A stretch of 64,000 bases of DNA. It comes from Erythrobacter mangrovi. Lineage in GTDB: Bacteria > Pseudomonadota > Alphaproteobacteria > Sphingomonadales > Sphingomonadaceae. Positions within the stretch are counted from its first letter, which is position 1. The number at the start of each line of letters is the position of its first letter. The translations under genes and the position numbers were made by a program. The notes under the pieces were generated by a model, which was not told where the DNA came from, ran no database searches, and worked only from the letters and a program-made list of their open reading frames with translations. Shown piece by piece: positions 9,142-18,044 of this stretch. The DNA lies in NCBI RefSeq assembly GCF_013260645.1, contig NZ_CP053921.1, forward strand, positions 1,929,763-1,993,762. The letters run 5' to 3'.

Positions 9142-10316
9142 TCCACCCTGTCCGGCAGACGAAAAAGCGATAGGAGTACTACCAGCACAAGGGTCGCAGT
9201 GACTGGCTGGACAATTCCCACGAAGGCCGCCGGAACCATGAGGATGGCAAGCGCCACCCTGTCACGATAGCTTTCTCGCCATTTCCCGCCGCCGCGATGT
9301 TGCGCCAGCCTCAGTAGGCCGAAGAGCACCGCAGGAACGAAAAGGCGCAGCCATTCCGTGTCTTCCGGCGACGCGAGGGCAATCAGGATCGCCAGAATTG
9401 GGTCGAGCATCCAGTCGATCGTCTTGGCCAATGCGGAACGACGCGCACCTATTTGTCCTGCTTGCGCTATTCGTTCGACCGTTTCCCCCGCCACCCCCAA
9501 CATCGCCATCAGAGCGCCAAAACCGAAGGAGGCCAACGGATACCCCAGAATGCCAAGCGAGAGTGCCAACACCCCTGACAATCCCGCGGCTATTGCCGGT
9601 ACACGGGCACTCCTACCGCCGAGAATATCGCGAGCAAGCCGGGTGCCCATTCGCTCGGCAATGGCCAGGCCAGGCGCGGTGAACGGCGCTGGTGCAGCGT
9701 GCGAAGTGATCCACCGCGCTTCGCGTTCGCTCAGTGCGCCTTCATTTGGCGAGAGGTGCCACAGCCCCTCTTCCAGCAACCGCTTCTCAAGAGGTTGGAT
9801 CCGAACACCCGATTGGAGTGCGATCCGGAGAAGTGCCGAGATCACGTCAGCATCGGGCGGCAGTTCTGAAAGGCGCTCTACATTGGCGCCCAATGTCAGC
9901 ATCGCCCCGGACCAGGCGAACTCAGCATCGATACGCTCATAGCCCTTCGAAACGGCATCTTGCGCCGGGAAAACCAGTACCGCAGGGCGAGCCGTATAAC
10001 GCAGCACTGCGCCCTCATCTGGAAGGGCGCCCGATGCGAGGACGAATAGCTCGTCCGCGGCCGTGACAAGGCCAGACAGCGGTCGTGGCTCCTGGAGGGC
10101 AATAAACCGTGCACCGCCGCGTTCCGCCCGGCGCTGCGCCTCGATGACCTCCCGCCCGATTCCCTCGACGAGGCAAGCGATCGTTTCGCAACCGGCCGCC
10201 AGCGCAAGATCGATCTGGCGCTCGATAATGCGCGAGCCTGCAAATTGCCGAAACGGCGCACGCGTGTGACCTGGGGCGGTCGATCGATCGAGCGTGGACA
10301 AGAGGGCAACGCGCAA
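9138..10316 (-). CDS. Membrane protein with nucleotidyltransferase-like N-terminal half (hypothetical)
   Basis: 392 aa. The first about 190 residues resemble the Rossmann-like fold of sugar or alditol nucleotidyltransferases (FAGSRIIERQIDLALAAGCETI recalls 'gkPlIerqie.ll.aGi'). The GxGxR-type NTP signature is absent: the N-terminus is MRVALLSTLDRSTAPG. The second half (about 235-390) has four to six hydrophobic helices, including ARVPAIAAGLSGVLALSLGI and TLVLVVLLSLF at the very end. The shape recalls fusions of a nucleotidyltransferase to a CDP-alcohol phosphatidyltransferase, but the CDP-alcohol motif DGx2ARx8Gx3Dx3D is not visible. The function is unknown; this is a fold-level guess. Confidence 0.55.
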   Translation of the reverse strand: MRVALLSTLDRSTAPGHTRAPFRQFAGSRIIERQIDLALAAGCETIACLVEGIGREVIEAQRRAERGGARFIALQEPRPLSGLVTAADELFVLASGALPDEGAVLRYTARPAVLVFPAQDAVSKGYERIDAEFAWSGAMLTLGANVERLSELPPDADVISALLRIALQSGVRIQPLEKRLLEEGLWHLSPNEGALSEREARWITSHAAPAPFTAPGLAIAERMGTRLARDILGGRSARVPAIAAGLSGVLALSLGILGYPLASFGFGALMAMLGVAGETVERIAQAGQIGARRSALAKTIDWMLDPILAILIALASPEDTEWLRLFVPAVLFGLLRLAQHRGGGKWRESYRDRVALAILMVPAAFVGIVQPVTATLVLVVLLSLFRLPDRVE

Positions 10317-10489
10317 GACGCACTCCGGGTGTGGCGGATAGGACGGCCCGCAGTTCTAGGTTCCCACAGGCCGATCGGCCAGTGCCAATGCGCCAGTTTC
10401 CTTCAATTGGGTCTCGTTGGTCAAACGAGCGAAGGCATCGGTCACCAAGTCAATTGTAGTAGTGAAAACGCGAGATCGCAGAAGCATGG

Positions 10490-10504
10490 TTAAAGTGGGT
10501 TTAA
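10490..10504 (+). promoter_or_regulatory. Perfect CtrA-type box (TTAA-N7-TTAA) before the TipN-like gene
   Basis: TTAAAGTGGGTTTAA matches the CtrA consensus TTAA-N7-TTAA exactly. It is 30 bp before the ATG at 10535 in a 218-bp intergenic region with no other visible gene. In Caulobacter CtrA controls many polarity and division genes. The position close to the start would suit either an activator site at a downstream promoter or a repressor site. Confidence 0.6.
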
Positions 10505-10534
10505 GCAACGAAGAAACATGATAGATTCCGTCCC

Positions 10535-13153
10535 ATGAGAAAACGCAACCTGATCAAGGCCGTCGAATCCGAGACGGAAGTGGAATCTTCACAATCCTCC
10601 ATTTCGGAGGAGCTTATGGAGGATACTTCCGATGAATTCGAGGACGTAGAGGAGGACTACGTGCAAGAGCCGAAGCTGCGGAGCTTCGGCTGGGTGCTTC
10701 CTACGCTCGCGCAATTGGCGATCGCCGGCTGGACCGGGTTCTATGCTTGGGCTTACCAGCAAGAAATCCTTGCAGGTGGGCCCCCGCAACAGTGGATCGA
10801 GTGGATAACCGCCTGGATCCTCCCTGTGCTCCTGATCGTCTCGCTCTGGTTACTCGCGACCCGCAATTCGACGCGCGAGGCGCAGCGGTTCGGCCAGGTG
10901 GCGCAGAGCCTCGCCGAGGAGTCTGCACGGCTCGAAGCACGTCTGGTCACCGTCAATCGGGAGTTGAGTCTCGCCCGCGAGTTTCTCACCACGCAAACCC
11001 GCGAGCTCGAGTTTCTCGGCCGCTCGGCGAGTGAACGACTATCCGACCATGCCGATCGACTGCAAGAACTGGTCCGCGACAATGGCTCACAGATCGACGC
11101 CATTGCCAGTGTCAGCGGCACCGCACTGGAGAATATGGACCGATTGCGCGACAATCTGCCTGTCATTGCCAATTCAGCAAAGGACGTCTCCAATCAGATC
11201 GGCGGCGCAGGCCGCATGGCAAAGGCGCAGCTCGACGAGCTTGTGGCGGGGTTCAAGCGTCTAAACGACTTTGGTGCCGCGAGCGAACGGCAGGTTGCTT
11301 CCTTGCGCGAGCGGGTCGACGATGCCCTCACGGCCTTTGGCGAACAGGCCGACCAACTCGGCACCGTGACGGAACAACGCTTTGCTGCTCTGCGCGAAAA
11401 TAGCGATAGTTTCCGTGCCGACCTCGACAGCCGGGAAATCGATGCCTTGGCCGCGATCCGTGCAAGGGCGGAGACCTTGCGCGCCGAGCTGGCCGAAGCG
11501 GGTCAGATTGCTGCCGCCGAGCATGATGCGGCCGTCGACTCACTTCAACAGCGCCTCGAAGCCCTGCGCAGTGATGCCGCGTCGATTTCGGGCACGGTAC
11601 GCGAAGGTGAAGAAGCTGCGCTGGCAGCCTGGACGAACCAGGTTGAGGCTATGCGTAAACGGCTGGAAGAAGCCATTGAGGAAATTCGCGAAATCGACGA
11701 ATCCGCGTTGGCGGCCGCCAACTCGAAGCTCAAGGCGTTGTTCGAGGAAGCAGAGGCCGTCGATGCCAGGATCGCCGAGCGCAATCGCACCTTCGATACT
11801 GAGACTGTCCAGCGGCGTGTCGAATTCGAAGTCGCGGAACAGGCGGCATTGGCGCTCATGCGGGAACGGCTCTCCGAACTCGATGCAGCGCTGGACGAAC
11901 GCCGCGCTGCTCACCAGGAACGTACCGCTGCACTGGTCCGCGAAGGCGAAGCGCTTGACGCGCGGATCGCGGCACTCGGACAGGCGTTCGCCAGTGCCGA
12001 AAGTCAGGGTCGCGAAGCCTCACAAGCTATCGCGCAAGGCGTCGACGAGCTTTCGGGTAAGCTGGTGGAAACCCGCGAGGCGCTCGACGGAACGGATATG
12101 GCTGTCTCGGCCCTCACCGATGCAAGCGTACGCCTACTCGAGTTGATTCAAGCCAGCGCCAAGCAGAGCCGGGAAACCTTGCCAGAGGCAATGCAGGCGA
12201 GCGAAAGCCGGCTCGCACAGATCGAATCTCGCGCGGCTGCAGTTCACAGTCTGCTCGATCAGGCGCGTGAGGCCGGCGAAGAAGCGGCCAAGGCCATGGA
12301 GACAGCAGACAACCGCACCCGGTCGGTCATGGCCGAGGTCGACAGCTTCCAGGCACGCTTTGGCGAAACCGCAACCGCACAGGTCGAAGCGATCGAGCGT
12401 CTGCGATCCAGCGTTGCCGCATTGGGAAGCGAAAACGAGTCTGTTGCCGCCAAGGCGCAAAACGAGTTGCGCGCCGCGATCGCGGCTCTCGAGACAAATG
12501 CCCGCGCAGCGCTGTCTGCCATCGAGAACGAGCAGTCCGAACGAATTTCCAGGATCGCAGCCAAGGTCGGTGAACAGAGCACCGAAGCCATAGACCGGGC
12601 GCTGGCCACGCACACCGAGCAGGCGCTGGCCAAGCTGGATGAGGCGACGGCGCGTTCGAGCGAAGCAGGACGCGAGATCACGCGCCAACTGCGTGACCAA
12701 CTGGCCAAGGTCAACGAGTTAACGGGCAATCTCGAAAGCCGCATCGCGCAGGCCCGGGCCCGAGCAATGGAGGATGTCGACAATGACTTCTCCCGTCGCG
12801 TCGCGCTGATCACCGAGAGTCTCAACTCGAACGCCATCGACATTGCGAAGGCGCTATCGACCGAAGTGACGGATACGGCCTGGGCAAGCTACTTGCGTGG
12901 CGACCGCGGCATCTTCACGCGCCGTGCAGTTCGCCTGCTCGACAACACCGAGGCGCGCGAGATTGCCGAACTCTACGACACCGATCGCGACTTCCGTGAA
13001 CACGTGAGCCGCTACATCCATGACTTCGAGTCGATGCTGCGGACAATGCTGTCCACGCGTGATGGTCACGCGGTTAGCGTGACGCTGCTGTCGGGCGATA
13101 TGGGTAAACTCTACGTGGTCCTTGCACAGGCACTCGAACGCCTGCGCCAGTAA
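10535..13153 (+). CDS. TipN-like polar coiled-coil membrane protein
   Basis: 872 aa. An acidic cytoplasmic head (1-47) precedes two hydrophobic helices (about 51-73 and 88-108). A coiled coil of about 650 residues, very rich in Glu/Ala/Arg, follows (about 110-770). The last about 100 residues are a compact non-coiled module (ending YVVLAQALERLRQ, with SRYIHDFESMLRTML before it). Two N-terminal membrane helices plus a giant coiled coil, at almost the same length, is the architecture of the Caulobacter birth-scar protein TipN, which orients the division plane and polar organelles. This assignment is by architecture and recalled C-terminal resemblance, not by search. A perfect CtrA-type box upstream supports a cell-cycle role. 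The ribosome site is weak. Confidence 0.65.
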   Translation: MRKRNLIKAVESETEVESSQSSISEELMEDTSDEFEDVEEDYVQEPKLRSFGWVLPTLAQLAIAGWTGFYAWAYQQEILAGGPPQQWIEWITAWILPVLLIVSLWLLATRNSTREAQRFGQVAQSLAEESARLEARLVTVNRELSLAREFLTTQTRELEFLGRSASERLSDHADRLQELVRDNGSQIDAIASVSGTALENMDRLRDNLPVIANSAKDVSNQIGGAGRMAKAQLDELVAGFKRLNDFGAASERQVASLRERVDDALTAFGEQADQLGTVTEQRFAALRENSDSFRADLDSREIDALAAIRARAETLRAELAEAGQIAAAEHDAAVDSLQQRLEALRSDAASISGTVREGEEAALAAWTNQVEAMRKRLEEAIEEIREIDESALAAANSKLKALFEEAEAVDARIAERNRTFDTETVQRRVEFEVAEQAALALMRERLSELDAALDERRAAHQERTAALVREGEALDARIAALGQAFASAESQGREASQAIAQGVDELSGKLVETREALDGTDMAVSALTDASVRLLELIQASAKQSRETLPEAMQASESRLAQIESRAAAVHSLLDQAREAGEEAAKAMETADNRTRSVMAEVDSFQARFGETATAQVEAIERLRSSVAALGSENESVAAKAQNELRAAIAALETNARAALSAIENEQSERISRIAAKVGEQSTEAIDRALATHTEQALAKLDEATARSSEAGREITRQLRDQLAKVNELTGNLESRIAQARARAMEDVDNDFSRRVALITESLNSNAIDIAKALSTEVTDTAWASYLRGDRGIFTRRAVRLLDNTEAREIAELYDTDRDFREHVSRYIHDFESMLRTMLSTRDGHAVSVTLLSGDMGKLYVVLAQALERLRQ

Positions 13154-13154
13154 G

Positions 13155-13427
13155 CTAGCGGACCGTCGGGCCCCAAAAGATCAGATCTTGCGCGGTGATC
13201 CACCCGTAGATGTAGTTGCTAACATAGGCAGCGGTCGCCACGGCTGCCAGCACAGCCGCTCGCAGGATGAGTAGCCCCGGCCGGAAATTTACGGGCGCGC
13301 TCTCGGCTTGCCCCGGAATCTTCTCGACGCCTGCCTCTTCATGCGTACGTACTCCGAAGGGCAGCAGCACGAAGGCGCTGAACACCAGGAACAGGAAGTA
13401 GATCGCAAGAATGCTCGTCCATTGCAC
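13155..13427 (-). CDS. DUF1467 family small membrane protein
   Basis: 90 aa with two hydrophobic helices (about 5-25 and 53-75) and the DUF1467 hallmark PFGVRTHEEAG between them. The family is alphaproteobacterial and of unknown function. It is the last gene of the minus-strand run nuo-birA-coaX-rnj, 11 bp after the rnj stop. It stops 1 bp from the 3' end of the TipN-like gene on the other strand. Confidence 0.85.
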   Translation of the reverse strand: MQWTSILAIYFLFLVFSAFVLLPFGVRTHEEAGVEKIPGQAESAPVNFRPGLLILRAAVLAAVATAAYVSNYIYGWITAQDLIFWGPTVR

Positions 13428-13438
13428 GGTTCGTCACC

Positions 13439-15088
13439 TCACAAATTAGGCATGATGACGCGGACTTGCGGACGCTTGCCAGACCAGCGTTGCGCCGCAC
13501 GACGAGCAGCGAGCCGTGCAGCTTCATGGATAGACGCTTCGTCCTTACGCGCGGGCCCCTTTAGCTTGCGAATCGCCTCGATCACGTCGGCCCGGGTCTC
13601 GGCAAGGAATTCGGGGTAGTCCTCATCGAGCGGCAGGCCGAGGCTGTCGATCTTCGGATTCAGCTCGCCGTCGAGAGCCACAATGACGACCCCCTCGCGC
13701 ATGATGCGTCGGCGCACGGTGATGGCATCGCCATCTGCTGGGACGATGATGTCGCCGTCGAGCACAAGCCGCCCCGCCCTTACATCGGCAACCTTGCCTG
13801 GAGCGCCTGGCGCTAGCCTGACTATGTCGCCGTTCTGCTGGACGACCTGATTGGGAATGCCATAAGATGCGCCGAGCCTGCCTTGCTCATGCATGTGCCG
13901 CATCTCTCCGTGGACGGGTACGAGGATCTCGGGCCGCAACCAGCCATAGAGCGCCTCCAGTTCGGGCCGCCCGGGGTGGCCAGAAACATGAATCATGCTC
14001 TGCCGGTCGGTCACCATGGTGATCCCGCGAGCGGCAAGCCGGTTCTGGACCACACCGATGGAGATCTCATTGCCTGGAATCTGGCGGCTGGAAAACAGCA
14101 CGACGTCGCCACTTACCAATTCGATCGGGTGATTTTCCTCGGCGATCCGTGCCAATGCAGCGCGTGGTTCGCCCTGCCCACCGGTAGCGAGGATCAGCAA
14201 CTCTCCGCGGGGTAGGCCCATCGCGGAGTCGAAATCGATCGGGGTGGGGAAATCCTGCAAATAGCCGTTGGTCTGTGCCACCTCGATGATGCGATCGAGC
14301 GAGCGACCGGCCACGCAGACCTGTCGCCCCGTCTCACGAGCGACATCGCCCAAGGTCTGCAGGCGAGCGACGTTGCTGGCGAAAGTGGTGACCAGCACCC
14401 TTTTGCCCGCATGCTTCTGCACTTCTTCGAGAAGGCCTTTGTGCACCGTGCCTTCGGAACCGCTTGGGGCCGGATTGAAGACATTGGTGCTGTCGCAAAC
14501 CAATGCGAGGACACCCTCGTCACCGATTGCCGCAAGCTCCTCCTCGGTGGTCGGCACCCCGATGATCGGATCCTCGTCGAGTTTCCAGTCGCCGGTATGG
14601 AATATGCGACCATGCGGAGTTTCGATCAGCAGCGCATTGCCCTCCGCAATCGAGTGGGCAAGCGGGATGTAGGTGATTTCGAAGGGACCGATTTCGAAAC
14701 TGCCATGATCATCATCGATGACGTTCAATTCGATATCGTCTGCGATCCCCGCTTCTTCCAGCTTGCGCATGACCAGGTCGGCGGTGAACGGCGTGGCGTA
14801 GATCGGAACGCCGAGGTCAGCTGCGAAATAGGGCACGGCACCGATGTGATCCTCATGCGCGTGCGTAAGAACGATCGCCTCGAGCTGATCGGCCCGCTCC
14901 TCGATGAATTCGAGATCGGCAAAAACAAGGTCGACGCCGGGGTACTGATCCCCCGAAAAGGTCATGCCGAGATCGACCATCAGCCAGCGCCCCTGGCAGC
15001 CGTAAAGGTTGACGTTCATGCCGATCTCACCCGAGCCTCCAAGGGCGAGGAACAGCAATTCGTCTTCGGGTGTAAAATCCTTCTTCAA
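13439..15088 (-). CDS. rnj: Ribonuclease J
   Basis: Metallo-beta-lactamase/beta-CASP nuclease acting as 5'-3' exonuclease and endonuclease in RNA maturation and decay. 549 aa. The metal-binding HxHxDH motif is THAHEDH (His76, His78, Asp80, His81). Further metal and beta-CASP motifs follow: [38 protein letters not shown] and [10 protein letters not shown]. The C-terminal domain is present. The start codon overlaps the coaX stop by 4 bp, so translation is coupled to coaX. An alphaproteobacterium carrying both RNase J and RNase E (at 46.5 kb) is normal. Confidence 0.95.
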   Translation of the reverse strand: MKKDFTPEDELLFLALGGSGEIGMNVNLYGCQGRWLMVDLGMTFSGDQYPGVDLVFADLEFIEERADQLEAIVLTHAHEDHIGAVPYFAADLGVPIYATPFTADLVMRKLEEAGIADDIELNVIDDDHGSFEIGPFEITYIPLAHSIAEGNALLIETPHGRIFHTGDWKLDEDPIIGVPTTEEELAAIGDEGVLALVCDSTNVFNPAPSGSEGTVHKGLLEEVQKHAGKRVLVTTFASNVARLQTLGDVARETGRQVCVAGRSLDRIIEVAQTNGYLQDFPTPIDFDSAMGLPRGELLILATGGQGEPRAALARIAEENHPIELVSGDVVLFSSRQIPGNEISIGVVQNRLAARGITMVTDRQSMIHVSGHPGRPELEALYGWLRPEILVPVHGEMRHMHEQGRLGASYGIPNQVVQQNGDIVRLAPGAPGKVADVRAGRLVLDGDIIVPADGDAITVRRRIMREGVVIVALDGELNPKIDSLGLPLDEDYPEFLAETRADVIEAIRKLKGPARKDEASIHEAARLAARRAAQRWSGKRPQVRVIMPNL

Positions 15089-15858
15089 GCAGAGCGCTCC
15101 GCCAGGATGGCAAGACCATCGAGCGTAAGGTCGCTGTCGACCGCATCGAATATCTCGGTGTGCAGGTCGAACAGGATCGCCAGACCGCCAGTCGCGACCA
15201 CCTTGCTGGGGCGACCGATCTCGGCCTTCATTCGATCGATGAGCCCTTCCATCATCGCGACATAGCCCCAGAAGACGCCGATCAGCATCTGGTCCTCTGT
15301 GTTGGTGCCGATCACGCTGTTGGTTCGCGGCGCTTCAATCGCAATGCGCGGAAGCTTGGCCGTATTGCCCACGAGAGCGTCGAGCGAGAGGTTGATGCCG
15401 GGAGCTATGATTCCGCCCTTGTAGGCACCGTTAAAGTCCACCGCATCGAAGGTGGTCGCGGTACCGAAATCGACAATGATCAAGTCGCCCTCGTAGCGCG
15501 CGTGCGCCGCGATCGCGTTGAGCGCGCGGTCCGCTCCAAGCGAACTTGGCAGGTCGACATCGATATTGATGCCCCATTGCGCCTCGCCCTGCCCCGCGAT
15601 CAACGGAGTTACGCCGAAGTACTTCTCCGAGAGCACCGTAAGATTATGGATCGCGCGCGGCACCACCGAGCCGACAATAATCTGCTTCACGTCCTCACGC
15701 CCGTACCCTTCGATCTCGAGCAGTTGAAGAAGCCAGACGGCGTACTCGTCACCGGTACGCCGGGGGTCGGTGGCGATACGCCAGCGGGCCTTGATCTCGC
15801 GCCGGTCATAGAGCGCAAAGACCACATTGGTGTTGCCGACATCGGCTGCGAGCAGCAT
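15085..15858 (-). CDS. coaX: Type III pantothenate kinase
   Basis: First step of coenzyme A synthesis: ATP-dependent phosphorylation of pantothenate; type III enzymes are not feedback-inhibited by CoA. 257 aa with the ASKHA-fold motifs: [13 protein letters not shown] at the N-terminus (phosphate 1), [12 protein letters not shown] and [14 protein letters not shown] (phosphate 2), and GGIIAPGI. It overlaps rnj by 4 bp and lies 3 bp after birA, inside the operon. Confidence 0.95.
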   Translation of the reverse strand: MLLAADVGNTNVVFALYDRREIKARWRIATDPRRTGDEYAVWLLQLLEIEGYGREDVKQIIVGSVVPRAIHNLTVLSEKYFGVTPLIAGQGEAQWGINIDVDLPSSLGADRALNAIAAHARYEGDLIIVDFGTATTFDAVDFNGAYKGGIIAPGINLSLDALVGNTAKLPRIAIEAPRTNSVIGTNTEDQMLIGVFWGYVAMMEGLIDRMKAEIGRPSKVVATGGLAILFDLHTEIFDAVDSDLTLDGLAILAERSA

Positions 15859-15861
15859 CCC

Positions 15862-16584
15862 TCACCTCTCCTCGGTTGCGAGCATCACGTCGCCTGCGTG
15901 GATGGCACGGCTGGAGCCGTCCGCCAAGCGCAGCAACAAGGCACCGTCCGGCGCCAGTCCGGCAAATCCGCCATCGACCGGCCCCTCGCTCGGCGGATGA
16001 ACGGTAATCGGGGTCCCCTTTGGATGCGCCACGCTTTCCCACCGCCGCACGACTGGCTCAAGCCCATAGGTCCGCCAACGCTCGAGTTCGCGATCAAACG
16101 CTGCAGCCAGTCCAGCGGCGAACAAGTCGCGATCGGGTGCCGGTCCCAGGGCTGCCAGTGCAATGGTGCGGCGATCGGGCAGTTCCGGCGCCCGGGCAAG
16201 GTTCACGCCGATACCGACGACAATTGCATCACCTTCCCGCTCGAGCAGGATCCCGGCAAGCTTGGCACCGCCCAGCATAAGGTCGTTCGGCCATTTGAGT
16301 TGAAGCGCGGTCGGGTCCGCAAGCAGGGGGATCACCGCTTCATAAACGGCCAGGCCCGCGACCAGCGCCAGCGTCGCCGGATTGGGATCGCGAGATGTGA
16401 TCCGGACAAGGGTCGAGCCCATGAAATTGCCCGAACCGTCGAACCAAGTGCGGCCCTGTCGACCCCTTCCCGAAACCTGTCGGTCGGCAACCAGCCAGTA
16501 GCCTTCGCCCAAGGCCTCGCCCCCGCGCAGGGCAGCAGCGAGGTCGGTATTGGTCGAGCCGGTCTCGGTGACGGTACGGATCAC
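15862..16584 (-). CDS. birA: Biotin-[acetyl-CoA-carboxylase] ligase
   Basis: Attaches biotin to the carboxyl-carrier protein through biotinyl-5'-AMP. 240 aa, a ligase-only type without the DNA-binding N-terminal domain of E. coli BirA, so no repressor function is expected. Motifs: ETGSTNTDL, the biotin/ATP loop SGRGRQGRTWFDGSGN, LKWPNDLMLGGAKLAGIL and VVGIGVNL. The start overlaps the nuoN stop by 4 bp, the usual Sphingomonadales junction between the complex I genes and the birA-coaX-rnj group. Confidence 0.93.
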   Translation of the reverse strand: MIRTVTETGSTNTDLAAALRGGEALGEGYWLVADRQVSGRGRQGRTWFDGSGNFMGSTLVRITSRDPNPATLALVAGLAVYEAVIPLLADPTALQLKWPNDLMLGGAKLAGILLEREGDAIVVGIGVNLARAPELPDRRTIALAALGPAPDRDLFAAGLAAAFDRELERWRTYGLEPVVRRWESVAHPKGTPITVHPPSEGPVDGGFAGLAPDGALLLRLADGSSRAIHAGDVMLATEER

Positions 16585-18044
16585 ACCAGGATAGCGAAGG
16601 CCGCTGCGGCGCGCGCAGTCCAGTCACCCAGCGGGATCGTGAGCAAATACCCAAGCGGCGAAATGAATGCCGCGCAAAGTGCCAGCACGACCCAGTGACC
16701 CAGCGGGCTCCTCGCCTCCACCTCACGGGTGGGCTCGTCGAAGAACATCACCTTGATGAACTTGAGGTAATAGAACGCGCCGATCACACTCGCTGCGATA
16801 CCGATCGCCGCAAGCGCAATGAGATCCGCGCGGACTGCCGCCTGGAACACCACAAACTTGCCCCAGAAGCCAAACAGCGGCGGAATACCCGCGAGGCTGA
16901 ACATCAGCGCCAGCAGGCACCACGCCAGAACCGGCCGCTTGGTCGACAGGCCGGAGATATCGGCGAACGTTTCGAGCGGGTTGCCCTGCGGATCGCGCAA
17001 CATCAGCAGCGCGGTGAAGCTACCCACCGTCATGGCGACATAGATCGCAAGGTAGGTCATCACCCCCGCAACTCCATCGGGGGTCGCGGCCGCAAGACCG
17101 ATCAGGATGAACCCGACGTTGTTGATCGAGGAATAGGCGAGCAGCCGCTTGAGGTTCTGCTGGCCGATCGCGCCCAGTGCGCCGACAACAATGGATGCGA
17201 GCGCTGCGAAGATCACGATCTGCTGCCAGCTATCGACCTGACCGCCGAAGGGATCCATCGCCATGCGAACCAGCATCGCCACCGCAGCGACCTTCGGCGC
17301 GCTGGCAAAGAAGGTAGTCACCGGTGTCGGCGCGCCCTCATAGACGTCGGGAGTCCACATATGGAACGGCACCGCCGCAATCTTGAAGGCCAAACCGGCA
17401 AGCACGAAGACGACCCCGAACAGTGCCCCGGTCGAAAGCCCGCCATCGAAAGCTGTGCGGATCGCCAAGTAGTTGGTCGTACCTGAGAAGCCGTAGACCA
17501 GGCTCATGCCGTAAAGGATGATGCCCGAGGCAAGTGCACCCAGGACAAAATACTTGAGCCCCGCTTCGCTCGAACGCGAGTCCTGCTTGAGGAAGCTGGC
17601 GAGCACGTAGCTCGACAGGCTCGACATCTCGAGCCCGATGTAGAGCGTCATCAGGTCGGCCGCGGAGACCATCATGCCCATGCCAACGGCATTGAACAGC
17701 ATCAGGACGGGGTATTCCCCACGCCAGGCCCCGCGCTCTTTGAAATAGGAACCCGATACGATGAGGCAGGCAATGCAGGCCAGATAGATCAGGATCTTGG
17801 CAAAGCTGCCGAAGCCATCGACGCGGTATAGACCGCCGAATGCGTCTCCGCCCAATTCGAACGAAGGGTTGGTCAGCAGGTGGGCGCTGAACACTACACT
17901 CGCGAACAGGGCCACGACGGCGGCGATCGCCACGGGCCGCACCACGCGTGCCCCGCCCCAGGCGGTGACCAGGAGGAGGACCAGTCCGGCAAGCGAGAGG
18001 GTAATCTCGACTGCCGTGAAATACAGGGAGCTCAACAAAGCCAT
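16581..18044 (-). CDS. nuoN: NADH-quinone oxidoreductase subunit N
   Basis: Antiporter-like proton-pumping membrane subunit of complex I. 487 aa with about 14 hydrophobic helices. KIAAVPFHMWTPDVYEGAPTP carries the conserved Lys and the helix-7 region, and LLAYSSINNVGFILIGL follows. Its ATG shares one base with the nuoM stop (TGATG) and its stop overlaps birA, so it bridges the complex I genes to birA-coaX-rnj. Confidence 0.96.
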   Translation of the reverse strand: MALLSSLYFTAVEITLSLAGLVLLLVTAWGGARVVRPVAIAAVVALFASVVFSAHLLTNPSFELGGDAFGGLYRVDGFGSFAKILIYLACIACLIVSGSYFKERGAWRGEYPVLMLFNAVGMGMMVSAADLMTLYIGLEMSSLSSYVLASFLKQDSRSSEAGLKYFVLGALASGIILYGMSLVYGFSGTTNYLAIRTAFDGGLSTGALFGVVFVLAGLAFKIAAVPFHMWTPDVYEGAPTPVTTFFASAPKVAAVAMLVRMAMDPFGGQVDSWQQIVIFAALASIVVGALGAIGQQNLKRLLAYSSINNVGFILIGLAAATPDGVAGVMTYLAIYVAMTVGSFTALLMLRDPQGNPLETFADISGLSTKRPVLAWCLLALMFSLAGIPPLFGFWGKFVVFQAAVRADLIALAAIGIAASVIGAFYYLKFIKVMFFDEPTREVEARSPLGHWVVLALCAAFISPLGYLLTIPLGDWTARAAAAFAILV

